This document shows, in pieces, positions 50,823 to 60,721 of a DNA stretch of 64,000 nt (positions are counted from its first letter, which is position 1; each line of letters begins with the position of its first letter). Made by a program: the position numbers and the translations under genes. Below the pieces are notes generated by a model. The model had not been told where the DNA came from and ran no database searches. It saw nothing but the letters and a program-made list of their open reading frames with translations. The DNA lies in NCBI RefSeq assembly GCF_001029505.1, contig NZ_LEKH01000013.1, forward strand, positions 1 to 64,000. Direction: 5' to 3'. This DNA comes from Rubrobacter aplysinae. Its GTDB lineage: Bacteria; Actinomycetota; Rubrobacteria; Rubrobacterales; Rubrobacteraceae.

Positions 50823-51060
50823 TCTGATCCTCTGTCATCTTCGTTATATCTTCCCTGGCCTCCAGGTACTCCTCTTGCAAGACTTCACCCTCCGCGTACC
50901 GGCTATCCAACTCTTCTGGGGCCGGAGGGCGCCTCCCGGAATCTTCCATCAGCCTCCTGATCCTCCTCTTGCGCCGCTGGATCACCGGATAGAAGATGAA
51001 GAGCACGCCCATCAACACCACGAAGGTCAGTAGCTCCCAGAAGAAGAGGCTCTCAAGCAC
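50812..51060 (-). CDS. Small SHOCT-like membrane protein
   Basis: An 82-residue protein: one N-terminal transmembrane helix (WELLTFVVLMGVLFIFYPVI), a basic RRKRRIRR stop-transfer segment, and a short C-terminal helical hairpin (LDSRYAEGEVLQEEYLEARED) of the SHOCT type. Overlaps gyrA (11 bp) and the next small gene (8 bp), so all are one operon. SHOCT motifs mediate oligomerisation in unrelated proteins; the role here is unknown. Confidence 0.7.
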   Translation of the reverse strand: MLESLFFWELLTFVVLMGVLFIFYPVIQRRKRRIRRLMEDSGRRPPAPEELDSRYAEGEVLQEEYLEAREDITKMTEDQNAR

Positions 51061-51304
51061 TGTACTGCCTGCCCAGAGCTCTCGCGTCCTCTTCCTTCGA
51101 GATCTCCCCTCTCACCGTCAGGTACTCGTCTCGCGAGAGCCTGCCTTCGGAGTAGCGCCGCTCCAGCTCTTCCCTGGAGATCGGCTCCGCCTTTACCGCC
51201 GCCTGGTCGTGTCGCTTGAGGGACCGGCGCACGATCAGGACCAGCGCCACGAGCGGCAGCAGATACAGGAGGATGAGGGCAAGATCTGTAGGCCCGATGC
51301 CCAT
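51053..51304 (-). CDS. Small SHOCT-domain membrane protein
   Basis: An 83-residue paralogue-like protein: N-terminal helix (LALILLYLLPLVALVLIV), then RRSLKRH and the SHOCT motif LERRYSEGRLSRDEYLTVRG. ATG at 51304, 29 bp after the gyrB stop. Together with the next gene it occupies the space between gyrB and gyrA, where most actinobacteria have no membrane protein pair. Confidence 0.75.
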   Translation of the reverse strand: MGIGPTDLALILLYLLPLVALVLIVRRSLKRHDQAAVKAEPISREELERRYSEGRLSRDEYLTVRGEISKEEDARALGRQYSA

Positions 51305-51333
51305 CTTACGTCGCTGGCCGCCTCAAGCCGTCG

Positions 51334-53352
<2,019 letters not shown>

Positions 53353-53377
53353 TCACCACATTAGTTTGCACTTGCAG

Positions 53378-53405
53378 ATTGTAACACAAGCCGTACTTTT
53401 TCCAA
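53378..53405 (-). promoter_or_regulatory. Promoter of gyrB
   Basis: Minus strand TTGGAA (53400-53405), 16-nt spacer, TACAAT (53378-53383); leader of about 80 nt to the TTG start. The 53320-53469 gap holds nothing else recognised. Confidence 0.5.
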
Positions 53406-53469
53406 CCGGTGCGTCGTGGGCTTTGGCCTTTATCTACGCGGCTTTTCCCGGCGCGAATGCCCCCTCCGA

Positions 53470-54570
53470 TCAGGCCGCCGACACCGCGCCTTCCACGACA
53501 CGGACGACCCGCGCCCGATCCAGCAGCCCGGCCCCGAAGTAGTCGAGGTTGGTGGTGGAGATGACGGCCTGATTGCTCCGCAGGAAATACTCGGCGAGCA
53601 GCTCGCGGCGGCGCTCGTCCAGTTCGCTCATCACGTCGTCGAAGAGCATCACCGGATCGGCCCCCGTCTCGCGGCGCACGTAGTCCCTGGCGGCGAACTT
53701 CAGCGCCAGAGTGGCGAGCCGCTGCTGGCCCTGCGAGCCGTAGGTCGTGAGGTTCACCCCGTCGAGCAACGCGGCGAAGTCGTCCCTGTGGGGCCCGACG
53801 GAGGTGGTGCCCCGCTCTATGTCGGCGCCACGCGCCTCCATGAGCTTCTCCTCGTAGTCTTCCGGGGTCGCGCTACTCGAATACTCCAGGCCGGCCTTCT
53901 GTGGGCCATACAGGGCCCTTAAAGACGATCCGAATAGCTCTCCCAGAGGCTCCACGGCCCGGGCGCGGCCTTCGAGGACGGTGGTGCCGAGCTCTATGAC
54001 CTTCGCGTCCCAGGTGGAGAGGGTCTTTTCGGAGGAGAACCCATCCCGGATGCGGCGCAGGAGTTGATTGCGCTGGGCCACGGCTTTCGCGTAGTCGGCG
54101 GCGGCCCGGGCGTAGGACGGGCGCAGGGTGGATAGGAGACCGTCGAGGAACTCGCGGCGGTCGGCCGGGGCGTCCTTGATCACCCGGAGGTCGTCGGGGA
54201 AGAAGTTCACGACCCGCACCCCGGTGCCTCCGGCGGCGTAGGCCGCGAGGGACTCCGCCGACGCGCCATCCACCGTGAGCCTTTTCTTCTGGCCCGGTGC
54301 GTAGCCGACGGCGACGGACCTCTCGCCGTCACCTTCCAATGTCACCCGCATCTCTGCCCGGGCGAACTCCTGGCCCCAGCGCACGATCTCCGGATCGTTG
54401 GGGGTGCGGGGGCTGGATCCGGTCGCGGCGAAAGAGAGCCCTTCGAGGAGGTTCGTCTTGCCCTGGGCGTTGTCGCCCACGACGACGTTCAAGCCTGGAG
54501 AAAGCAACACCGTGGCGTCGGCGTAGTTGCGGAAGTTGATCAGGCGCAGCGCCCGCAGGTATGAGCTCAA
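53470..54570 (-). CDS. recF: DNA replication and repair protein RecF
   Basis: A 366-residue SMC-like ATPase for gap repair with RecO/RecR. Starts LRALRLINFRNY; Walker A GDNAQGKTNLLE; signature and Walker B regions TTYGSQGQQRLATLALK and VMLFDDVMSELDERRR. TTG start at 54570, whose TTGA overlaps the stop of the S4-protein gene. Standard position between dnaN and gyrB. Confidence 0.95.
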   Translation of the reverse strand: MSSYLRALRLINFRNYADATVLLSPGLNVVVGDNAQGKTNLLEGLSFAATGSSPRTPNDPEIVRWGQEFARAEMRVTLEGDGERSVAVGYAPGQKKRLTVDGASAESLAAYAAGGTGVRVVNFFPDDLRVIKDAPADRREFLDGLLSTLRPSYARAAADYAKAVAQRNQLLRRIRDGFSSEKTLSTWDAKVIELGTTVLEGRARAVEPLGELFGSSLRALYGPQKAGLEYSSSATPEDYEEKLMEARGADIERGTTSVGPHRDDFAALLDGVNLTTYGSQGQQRLATLALKFAARDYVRRETGADPVMLFDDVMSELDERRRELLAEYFLRSNQAVISTTNLDYFGAGLLDRARVVRVVEGAVSAA

Positions 54571-54773
54571 ACGATCTCCACCCGTTCGAGGCCGTCGTAG
54601 GTCTCCACCTCCACGATGTCGCCGGTTCTCAACCGGCGGCCGCGCCTCGTCTCCGGCTCGCCGTTCACGAGCACCGCGCCGTCCTGGATCAGGAGCTTCG
54701 CCTCTCCCCCGCTACCCACGAGATCGGCGGCCTTTAGCGCCTGCCCGAGCGACATGCCGGCGGATACCTCCAA
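54567..54773 (-). CDS. yaaA: S4-domain RNA-binding protein (YaaA type)
   Basis: A 68-residue protein consisting of one S4 domain: LGQALKAADLVGSGGEAKLL, then VNGEPETRRGRRLRTGDIV. TTG start at 54773. Sits between dnaN (34 bp) and recF (4-bp overlap), as in Bacillus and many other bacteria; RNA target unknown. Confidence 0.9.
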   Translation of the reverse strand: MEVSAGMSLGQALKAADLVGSGGEAKLLIQDGAVLVNGEPETRRGRRLRTGDIVEVETYDGLERVEIV

Positions 54774-54807
54774 GCCGATTCCGTCCCCTACCTTTCCCTG
54801 ATCTTCC

Positions 54808-55998
54808 CTACTCGCCGTAGGGATCGCGCATCGGCATGATCAGGTACAGAAAGTCCTTCTCCTCACCCGGCGAAGGGGTTCCGTTGCCGTTCTCCCCACC
54901 GGAGCCCTTGCTCTCCCCCGGCACGATCAGGCCGGGCTTTAGCGACTCGTTGAGCCTGAAGACCACGTCGTCGGTGTCCACCGCGGTGACGCCGTCTATG
55001 AGGTATCCGGGGTTGAACGAGATGCGGAAATCGTCCGTATTCTCGGACCGTGCAGCGAGCTTCTCCCGCGCCTCGCCGACCTCCTGGCTCTTGACCAGCA
55101 CCTCGACCGCGCCGTCGGAGAAGTACAGACTCACGGGCACCGGCGGCGTCTGGCGCTGGGCGAACAGGTTGACCCGGCGCAGCGTGGCCATGAGCTCCTC
55201 GCGGGAGACCGCCACGTCGCGCTCGAAGCTTTCGGGCAAGAGCCGCCGGTACTCCGGGAAGTTTCCGTCTATGAGCCGGGTTCCCAGCAGCACGTCCCCG
55301 ATACGGAACAGAGCCTGGTTCTCCGAGATGGAGACCTCCACGTTCTCCTCGTCCGATCCAGAGAAGATCCTGCCGACCTCCTGCATCGCCCGCGCCGGGA
55401 TGATCGCCTCCGAAGGCGGGCTCCCGCCAAAGGTCGTCGCCAGCTCACTCTCCTTGATCGAGAGCCGGTAAGAGTCCGTGGTAACCATCCGCACCCGGCT
55501 CTCCTCGAAGCTGATGAGGATGCCCATGAGCACCGGCCGGGTCTCGTCCCTGGAGTAAGACTTCGATACCTTCTCCACGGTGTCCACGAGCACCTCGCCC
55601 GACATCGCGAACGCTCCCTCGGTGTCGAACTGGGGTAGCTGGGGAAACTCGTCGGCGGCGTAGGCCCGGATCTGGTACTCGCTCTCCCCGGCGGTGAGCC
55701 TCACCGTGCCCTCGGCTTCGCTGTACTCGATCGTCAGCTCACCCTTCGGCAACGACCGCACGATGTCGTTGAAGATCCTGGCCGGAACGACCACCCGGCC
55801 ATCCTCCCCCACCTCCGCTGGCGAGGAGGTCTGGATCGATAGCTCCACGTCCGTCGCCGAAAGACGTACCACGCCCTCCCCGGAGTCCGCCTCTAGGAGT
55901 ATCCCGCTGAGTACCTGCACCGTCGAACGGGCGGACACTCCTCGGGACGCCAGAGCCAGCTTTTTACTAAAGATATCCGTGTTGCAAACAGCCCTCAT
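54808..55998 (-). CDS. dnaN: DNA polymerase III beta subunit (sliding clamp)
   Basis: A 396-residue clamp with three repeated domains. Recognisable parts: ALASRGVSARSTVQVLSGIL, LSATDVELSIQTS, TRPVLMGILISFE, ATDSYRL-like TTDSYRLSIKE, and the C-terminal DFLYLIMPMRDP. A 20-residue Gly/Asn/Pro insert lies before the C-terminal strand. The ATG at 55998 has GGGAGGA upstream. It lies on the far side of oriC from dnaA. Confidence 0.97.
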   Translation of the reverse strand: MRAVCNTDIFSKKLALASRGVSARSTVQVLSGILLEADSGEGVVRLSATDVELSIQTSSPAEVGEDGRVVVPARIFNDIVRSLPKGELTIEYSEAEGTVRLTAGESEYQIRAYAADEFPQLPQFDTEGAFAMSGEVLVDTVEKVSKSYSRDETRPVLMGILISFEESRVRMVTTDSYRLSIKESELATTFGGSPPSEAIIPARAMQEVGRIFSGSDEENVEVSISENQALFRIGDVLLGTRLIDGNFPEYRRLLPESFERDVAVSREELMATLRRVNLFAQRQTPPVPVSLYFSDGAVEVLVKSQEVGEAREKLAARSENTDDFRISFNPGYLIDGVTAVDTDDVVFRLNESLKPGLIVPGESKGSGGENGNGTPSPGEEKDFLYLIMPMRDPYGE

Positions 55999-56016
55999 TC
56001 AGTCCTCCCTCTCGCC

Positions 56017-56461
56017 TTAGTATTAGTATTTAAAACCTTAATTCATTATCGTAGTAGTAGTAATAGGCCCTGTGGATATGTGGATAACTCGAATTATCCT
56101 CTTTACATAAGCCCAAAACCTTGAACTGCTCGTGTGGATAAGTCTGTGGATAACTCCCCAAACCCTGTGGACAAAATGTGGATAAGTGCCGAGTTATCCA
56201 CAGCACAGACTTATCCACAAAATTATCCACAGACTTATCCACAGATTTTACCCCTCTTATCCACAGACTTATCCACAAGATATATGTGTGTCTCCGTATC
56301 TAAACTGCAATGATCGTCTTCCTGCGACAACTTTATCCACAGTTTGCCAAACTTATCCACAAAAACTGTGGATAAAGTACCCGAGGTGTGGATAAAAAGG
56401 AAAGGCTTATCCACAGGCCAGGGAGGTGCTGTGGACAGATTGTGGATAAGTCTGTGGATAA
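56017..56461. other. oriC: Replication origin oriC, main DnaA-box region
   Basis: Non-coding dnaN-dnaA spacer. It contains 17 exact copies of TTATCCACA or its complement, starting at 56079, 56133, 56145, 56177, 56194, 56211, 56223, 56235, 56257, 56269, 56333, 56353, 56367, 56387, 56407, 56441 and 56453, plus variants at 56071 and 56166. An A+T-rich stretch (56017-56050) at the dnaN end is the likely unwinding element. Box orientation switches twice: left boxes read TGTGGATAA, the middle group reads TTATCCACA, and the right end is mixed. Confidence 0.95.
56052..56066 (+). other. DnaA-trio element of the basal unwinding system
   Basis: Five consecutive trinucleotides TAG TAG TAG TAA TAG, followed by GCCC (67-70), a near-consensus box TGTGGATAT (56071-56079), and a perfect box (56079-56087). 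On the other side lies A+T-rich DNA (56017-56050). This order (boxes, GC-rich clamp, trios, unwinding element) matches the system defined in Bacillus subtilis. Confidence 0.8.
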
Positions 56462-56557
56462 CTCCCGACCGAAAGTTACAAAGTGCCCTCCCTGGGTATA
56501 GGGATAAGCTGGATAAAACGCACGCCGGAGGAGTATCAGGGAAGGACGTACGGGTGG

Positions 56558-57952
56558 TTATCGTTTGCTCTTTACGTGGTACGTGATCTCGTGAATCTGG
56601 TTGAAGGCGTCGCGGTCCTTGTTTATGAGGTTGGCTATCTTGGCGGTGGCGTGCATTACGGTGGAGTGGTCTCTTCCGCCGAACGCTTTTCCTATCTTTG
56701 GCAGGGATTCGTCTGTAAGCTCGCGGCAGAGATACATGGCGACCTGGCGCGGGTAGGCGAATGGCCGGGTGCGGCTCGTGCCTGTAAGGTCCGGCTTTGA
56801 GATGCCGAAGTAGCGGCAGACCTCGTGCTGGATCAGCTCCACCGGTATCTCGCGGTAGGCGGAGTCGGTAAGGATGTCCTTGAGGACCTCTTCCGCGAGC
56901 TCGACGCTCAGGTTGCGGCCGTAGAGCGAGGAGTAGGCGAGAATGCGCACCAGGGCGCCTTCGAGCTCGCGGATATTGGTGGACACCTTGGATGCGATGA
57001 AGGTCAGGACCTCGTCGTCTACCTCCAGGCTGTCGGCTATCGCTTTCTTGCGCAGGATGGCGATCCTGGTCTCCAGGTCCGGTGGCTGGATGTCCGTTAC
57101 GAGCCCCCACTCGAAGCGGCTCACCAGCCTGTCTTCCAGGGTCTTGATGTACTTGGGGTGCCGGTCCGAGGCGATGACGAGCTGCTTGTTCTCCTCGTAC
57201 AGGGCGTTGAAGGTGTGGAAGAACTCCTCCTGTATCCCCTCTTTCTTCTCCAGAAACTGGATGTCGTCTATGAGAAGCACGTCGTTCTCGCGGTAGCGGC
57301 GCTGGAAGTCGAGCGGTTTGTTTTCCCGGATGGAGTTGATGAAGTCGTTGGTGAACTGCTCGCAGGTAACGTAGCGGATGCTCATTGACGGGTTGTGATC
57401 CTCGACGTACTGCGACACCGCGCGCAAGAGGTGGGTCTTGCCGAGCCCGACGCCACCATAGATAAAGAGCGGGTTGTAGACCACGCCCGGCGTCTCCGCG
57501 ACCGCGAGGGTGGCCGCGTGGGCGAAGCGGTTACCGGCCCCGATCACGAATGTGTCGAAGGTGTATTTCGCGCGCATCGAGCGGGGCGCCCGGGCGTTGC
57601 GCACGGACTCGGCCGCCTCACCGGCCGCACCCGCCGCGCCTGCCTCGGCGTCCTCCACGGCGACCGCCGCTTGCGGGGCCTGTGGGGCGCTATTCTTCGA
57701 GGAGCCGACGCTCACCACCAGAGAGCTCTCTTCCTTATCCAGCACGGAGTCGAGCGCCTCTTCCAGAAGCGGCTTGAATCGGCTCTCTATGTACTCCTTT
57801 GCGAAGGAGTTGGGGACCGAGATCTCCAGACCGTTCTCGTACAGGTTCACCGGCTTGGTACCCTCGAACCAGACTCGCAGGGAGGGGGCGTTGATGTGCT
57901 CGGAGACCTGATCCAGCACCTCCGTCCACACCTCTTCCATGCGCCGGGGCAT
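56558..57952 (-). CDS. dnaA: Chromosomal replication initiator protein DnaA
   Basis: A 464-residue initiator. Domain I (1-85) has [11 protein letters not shown]; a short Ala/Glu-rich domain II follows. AAA+ domain III has [28 protein letters not shown] and [11 protein letters not shown]. Domain IV binds DnaA boxes through [11 protein letters not shown]. Start is ATG at 57952 or the adjacent GTG at 57955; an internal ATG at 57940 (MEEVW) is also possible. It follows directly on the stop of the GHKL/winged-helix gene (TAAGTGATG). Confidence 0.97.
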   Translation of the reverse strand: MPRRMEEVWTEVLDQVSEHINAPSLRVWFEGTKPVNLYENGLEISVPNSFAKEYIESRFKPLLEEALDSVLDKEESSLVVSVGSSKNSAPQAPQAAVAVEDAEAGAAGAAGEAAESVRNARAPRSMRAKYTFDTFVIGAGNRFAHAATLAVAETPGVVYNPLFIYGGVGLGKTHLLRAVSQYVEDHNPSMSIRYVTCEQFTNDFINSIRENKPLDFQRRYRENDVLLIDDIQFLEKKEGIQEEFFHTFNALYEENKQLVIASDRHPKYIKTLEDRLVSRFEWGLVTDIQPPDLETRIAILRKKAIADSLEVDDEVLTFIASKVSTNIRELEGALVRILAYSSLYGRNLSVELAEEVLKDILTDSAYREIPVELIQHEVCRYFGISKPDLTGTSRTRPFAYPRQVAMYLCRELTDESLPKIGKAFGGRDHSTVMHATAKIANLINKDRDAFNQIHEITYHVKSKR

Positions 57953-57955
57953 CAC

Positions 57956-58765
57956 TTACTGGACCCAGTTCTGGATGATCGCCGCGGCAAGGTCTTTGCC
58001 TAGCGGGCTGATCATACGCTTCCCGGTCTCGTCTCCGTGTAGAAGTCCCTGCTCCTGTAACAGTGAGAGATCCCGGTACGCGGTGCTGACGCTTATCTCA
58101 AGACGGTCCGCCACCGTGGAAGGCCCCACCTCGCCGTACTCGAGCACCGACAGCAGTACCTTCTCCTGCCGGTCGGAGATCTCCATCCTCGGTACGGCAT
58201 CCGGGTATCTCCTGTGAGACTCCTGAGACTCTCTCGGCTCCGAGAGCCTTGCCTGACTACCGGCCTCTTCTGCCTCATCAGAGCGGGGCGCGGAGATCGT
58301 GGTTACGGTCCCGCCGCCCATATTATCTTCGATGGTAACCGTGCCCCCCACTCTCTGAACCGCCGCCCGGGCCATCCCGAGACCCGCCCCGACGCCGCGT
58401 ATATCTCGTGTCGCCGACGTGGCGCTGGTGAACCCGAACTCGAAGGCTCGCTCTTTTTGCTCGATGCCCGGACCCTTGTCAGAGACCCGCACACTACAAC
58501 CGCCGTCGAAGATCGAAATTACCACGCCTTTGTACTCCGCGTGGACGAGATTCTCAACGACCTCCCGCACCGCTTCTTCGGGTAGACGGCCACCGAGATC
58601 GCGTACCCTAGAGCAAACGAGCCTGGAGAACTTGTCCGCCGCTGCCGGGTAAGTGGAAGCCGCCGCTTCAAGGATCTCCGGCGTTCCTGTATCCGGGTAG
58701 ACGGCGATACGAACGCCGACGCCGGCACCTTCCGCGTCCCCTCTATCTCTCTCCGCGTAGATCAT
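57956..58765 (-). CDS. GHKL-ATPase / winged-helix regulator upstream of dnaA
   Basis: A 269-residue soluble protein with two domains. Residues 20-160 are a Bergerat (GHKL) ATP-binding fold: N box EVVENLVHA with Asn-72, G1 DKGPG (96-100), G2 GVGAGLGMA (124-132), G3 GGGT (150-153). It has no histidine-kinase phosphoacceptor domain, like anti-sigma kinases of the RsbW type. After a Ser/Glu linker (165-190), residues 195-262 form a winged helix (STVADRLEISVSTAYRDLSL). Its stop abuts the dnaA start, so the two are co-transcribed. I infer an ATP-dependent regulator of initiation; the function is not known. Confidence 0.8.
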   Translation of the reverse strand: MIYAERDRGDAEGAGVGVRIAVYPDTGTPEILEAAASTYPAAADKFSRLVCSRVRDLGGRLPEEAVREVVENLVHAEYKGVVISIFDGGCSVRVSDKGPGIEQKERAFEFGFTSATSATRDIRGVGAGLGMARAAVQRVGGTVTIEDNMGGGTVTTISAPRSDEAEEAGSQARLSEPRESQESHRRYPDAVPRMEISDRQEKVLLSVLEYGEVGPSTVADRLEISVSTAYRDLSLLQEQGLLHGDETGKRMISPLGKDLAAAIIQNWVQ

Positions 58766-58776
58766 CCCTTACCAAG

Positions 58777-58782
58777 GTTATA
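58777..58782 (-). promoter_or_regulatory. -10-like element (TATAAC) of the regulator-dnaA operon
   Basis: TATAAC on the minus strand lies 11 nt before the ATG at 58765, giving at most a very short leader. Confidence 0.45.
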
Positions 58783-58848
58783 CGTGCACCCCCTCGTGAC
58801 GCTACACCCCAAGAGAAGAAAGCAGTGTTTTGCAGGCTATTAAAAAAG

Positions 58849-59057
58849 TTATCCACATACTTTTCCACAACCTGTGGACAAAACGTGAAAAAGTTGTGGA
58901 AAACTTCGTAAAACCGTGGAAGATTCTCTGTACAGTCTGCCCTCGTTAGGGTTGTGTATGCCCATATTTACGAAACAAAAACGTTGTTTTGCAGGATTTT
59001 TCTCTGAAATGCTTCTGGAGGGTGTTGGCGGTGATGCTGGAGAGCTCTTGTGGATAA
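58849..59057. repeat. Second DnaA-box cluster between the dnaA operon and rpmH
   Basis: Two exact boxes, TTATCCACA at 58849 and TGTGGATAA at 59049, and three one-mismatch boxes at 58861, 58873 and 58895. They lie in an A+T-richer 380-bp spacer (58766-59145). This resembles the bipartite origin layout of Bacillus, where boxes flank dnaA. The cluster could regulate dnaA and rpmH transcription. Confidence 0.75.
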
Positions 59058-59084
59058 CCACTGGAGGTAGAAGTGCTAGTCGGA

Positions 59085-59090
59085 TATACT
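59085..59090 (+). promoter_or_regulatory. -10 element (TATACT) of rpmH
   Basis: TATACT lies about 55 nt before the rpmH ATG, with AGGAGAT as ribosome site at 59133-59139. The promoter is about 28 bp downstream of the last DnaA box, so DnaA could affect it. Confidence 0.45.
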
Positions 59091-59145
59091 GGAAAGCGAA
59101 ACCGAAATATCGGGATCGTCAATTGTCAGTCAGAGGAGATGTAGC

Positions 59146-59280
59146 ATGAAGCGCACTTATCAGCCCAACCGTCGGAAGCGGGCCAAGACTCACGGTTTCC
59201 GGAAGCGGATGAAGACCGTTGGTGGCCGTAGGGTAATAGCTTCCAGGCGTCGGCAGGGGCGCAAGAAGCTCACCGTCTAG
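59146..59280 (+). CDS. rpmH: 50S ribosomal protein L34
   Basis: A 44-residue, highly basic protein: [20 protein letters not shown], then the conserved [17 protein letters not shown]. Perfect length and signature for L34. ATG with AGAGGAGAT upstream. First gene of rpmH-rnpA-yidD-yidC-jag-rsmG. Confidence 0.97.
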   Translation: MKRTYQPNRRKRAKTHGFRKRMKTVGGRRVIASRRRQGRKKLTV

Positions 59281-59282
59281 AC

Positions 59283-59624
59283 TTGGGTCTTCGTAGGGGT
59301 AGGCGGCTTACCGATTCCCCCGAGTTCGAGAGGGTTTACAAGCAAGGCTCGGCATACAGGGGCAGGCTCATATCCGTGCATGCTTTTCCGAATGACGCCG
59401 GTGGCCCGAGGCTCGGGTTGTCGGTCTCAAAGAAGGTGGGTAACGCGGTGATCCGAAACGGTGTGAAGCGTCGGATACGGGAGATTTTCCGTCTCAAGCT
59501 GCCAGAGATACGTGGGGAGCGGGACTTTGTAATATCCGCCCGTCCGGCTGCCGCCGAGGCCGCCTACGAGCAGTTAGAGGCCGAGTTCGAGAAGGCCTTG
59601 AGAAAGCTCGGGGACCGTGATTAA
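59283..59624 (+). CDS. rnpA: Ribonuclease P protein component
   Basis: A 113-residue basic protein that assists the RNase P RNA encoded at 44977-45436. Family signature KRRIREIFR follows VGNAVIRNGV; also SVSKKVGN near residue 48. TTG start at 59283, two bases after the rpmH stop, so initiation is probably coupled to rpmH translation. Confidence 0.94.
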   Translation: MGLRRGRRLTDSPEFERVYKQGSAYRGRLISVHAFPNDAGGPRLGLSVSKKVGNAVIRNGVKRRIREIFRLKLPEIRGERDFVISARPAAAEAAYEQLEAEFEKALRKLGDRD

Positions 59625-59646
59625 TACAGGTTCTTAGGGTTATAAG

Positions 59647-59859
59647 ATGTTAGGCAGGCTCGCCGTTGGTCTGGTGAAAGCTTACAAGAGGTACCTTTCC
59701 CCCATGCTACCCGCCTCTTGCCGATTCACGCCTAGCTGCTCACAGTATGCCATCGACGCTATCTCGAAGTATGGGGTTCTCAAAGGGTCTGCGAAGGCGT
59801 GCTGGAGGGTAATGCGGTGTCATCCCTTTTCCAGGGGGGGATCGGACCCCGTAAAGTGA
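59647..59859 (+). CDS. yidD: Membrane-protein insertion efficiency factor YidD
   Basis: A 70-residue protein of the UPF0161 family: [37 protein letters not shown], then [13 protein letters not shown]. The three conserved cysteines are present. Located between rnpA and yidC as in most bacteria; a peripheral helper of YidC. Confidence 0.95.
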   Translation: MLGRLAVGLVKAYKRYLSPMLPASCRFTPSCSQYAIDAISKYGVLKGSAKACWRVMRCHPFSRGGSDPVK

Positions 59860-59869
59860 AGAGGCCCGG

Positions 59870-60721
59870 ATGGTAGACATCATCGGACGCCTGTTTAGTC
59901 CTATTACGGGTGTTCTCGGCGGCGCGCTAAGATACTTTCATTATGGTCTCGGCCTCGAATGGTGGCTGGGGATCGTGCTCCTCACCCTGATAGTTCGCTC
60001 TCTACTCTTTCCATTGACCGTCAAGCAGGTCAGGAACATGCGTCAGGTGCAGGAGTTGAAGCCGGACCTTGACAAGCTGAAAGCCAAGTACAGCGGCAAC
60101 GTGCGTAAGCAGCGCGAAGAGCAGAGCAAGCTGTACCAGGAGCGCGGGATCAACCCCCTAGGAGGATGCCTGCCTCTGCTGGTACAGATGCCCGTCTTTA
60201 TCGGCATCTTCTACGTGATTCGACACTTCGGGGGTTTCCAGGGCGGCTTTGGCGGCGCCTCCACCTCTGCCAGCGAGCCGAGCTTCAAGGAGGGAGGGCT
60301 ACTCTGGTTTACGGATCTCTCCAGCAGCGACTCCACCCTGATACTTCCAATTCTCGCCGCCGCGACGATGCTAGTCTCGATGGAGGTAACGAACAAGAGC
60401 ATGGAGCCGCAGCAACGCTGGCTCATGCGTATGCTCCCGGTGGGCTTCGCCTTCTTTACATACTGGTTTCCCGCCGGCATGTTTGTGTACTGGATCACCT
60501 CCAACCTGGTAACCCTGACCCAGAACTACATTATTTATAATCTGCTGCCAAAGAGCAGGGCGTCGGGTACCGCGAAGCCTTCTAAAACCAGGTCACTCGG
60601 TACATCCGGGCAAAATCACGTGGCCAGCGGCGGACAGAGTAACTCCCAGAGTACCGTCGTTCCATCGAGAGCGTCTGACGTCACGAGGGCAAAGAGAAAG
60701 AGAAGAAAGAAGAAGAAATGA
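59870..60721 (+). CDS. yidC: Membrane-protein insertase YidC (Oxa1 family)
   Basis: A 283-residue insertase without the large periplasmic domain of proteobacterial YidC. The 60-kDa inner-membrane domain has a hydrophobic segment near residue 35, a cytoplasmic coiled hairpin (KPDLDKLKAKYSGNVRKQRE), and NPLGGCLPLLVQMPVFIGIF with the helix that contacts substrates. The C-terminus is basic (RAKRKRRKKKK), probably binding ribosomes. Overlaps jag by 4 bp. Confidence 0.95.
   Translation: MVDIIGRLFSPITGVLGGALRYFHYGLGLEWWLGIVLLTLIVRSLLFPLTVKQVRNMRQVQELKPDLDKLKAKYSGNVRKQREEQSKLYQERGINPLGGCLPLLVQMPVFIGIFYVIRHFGGFQGGFGGASTSASEPSFKEGGLLWFTDLSSSDSTLILPILAAATMLVSMEVTNKSMEPQQRWLMRMLPVGFAFFTYWFPAGMFVYWITSNLVTLTQNYIIYNLLPKSRASGTAKPSKTRSLGTSGQNHVASGGQSNSQSTVVPSRASDVTRAKRKRRKKKK

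Noticed and set aside
56030-56278. Open frame in the dnaN-dnaA spacer
   Set aside because: Its product is built from repeats of translated DnaA boxes (for example VDKSVDNFVDK), so it is an artefact of the repeats.
56079-56461. Regular 9-bp repeats as a possible CRISPR or centromere array
   Set aside because: The repeats are exact DnaA boxes in both orientations with irregular spacing, beside dnaA and dnaN; no CRISPR-length repeat exists.
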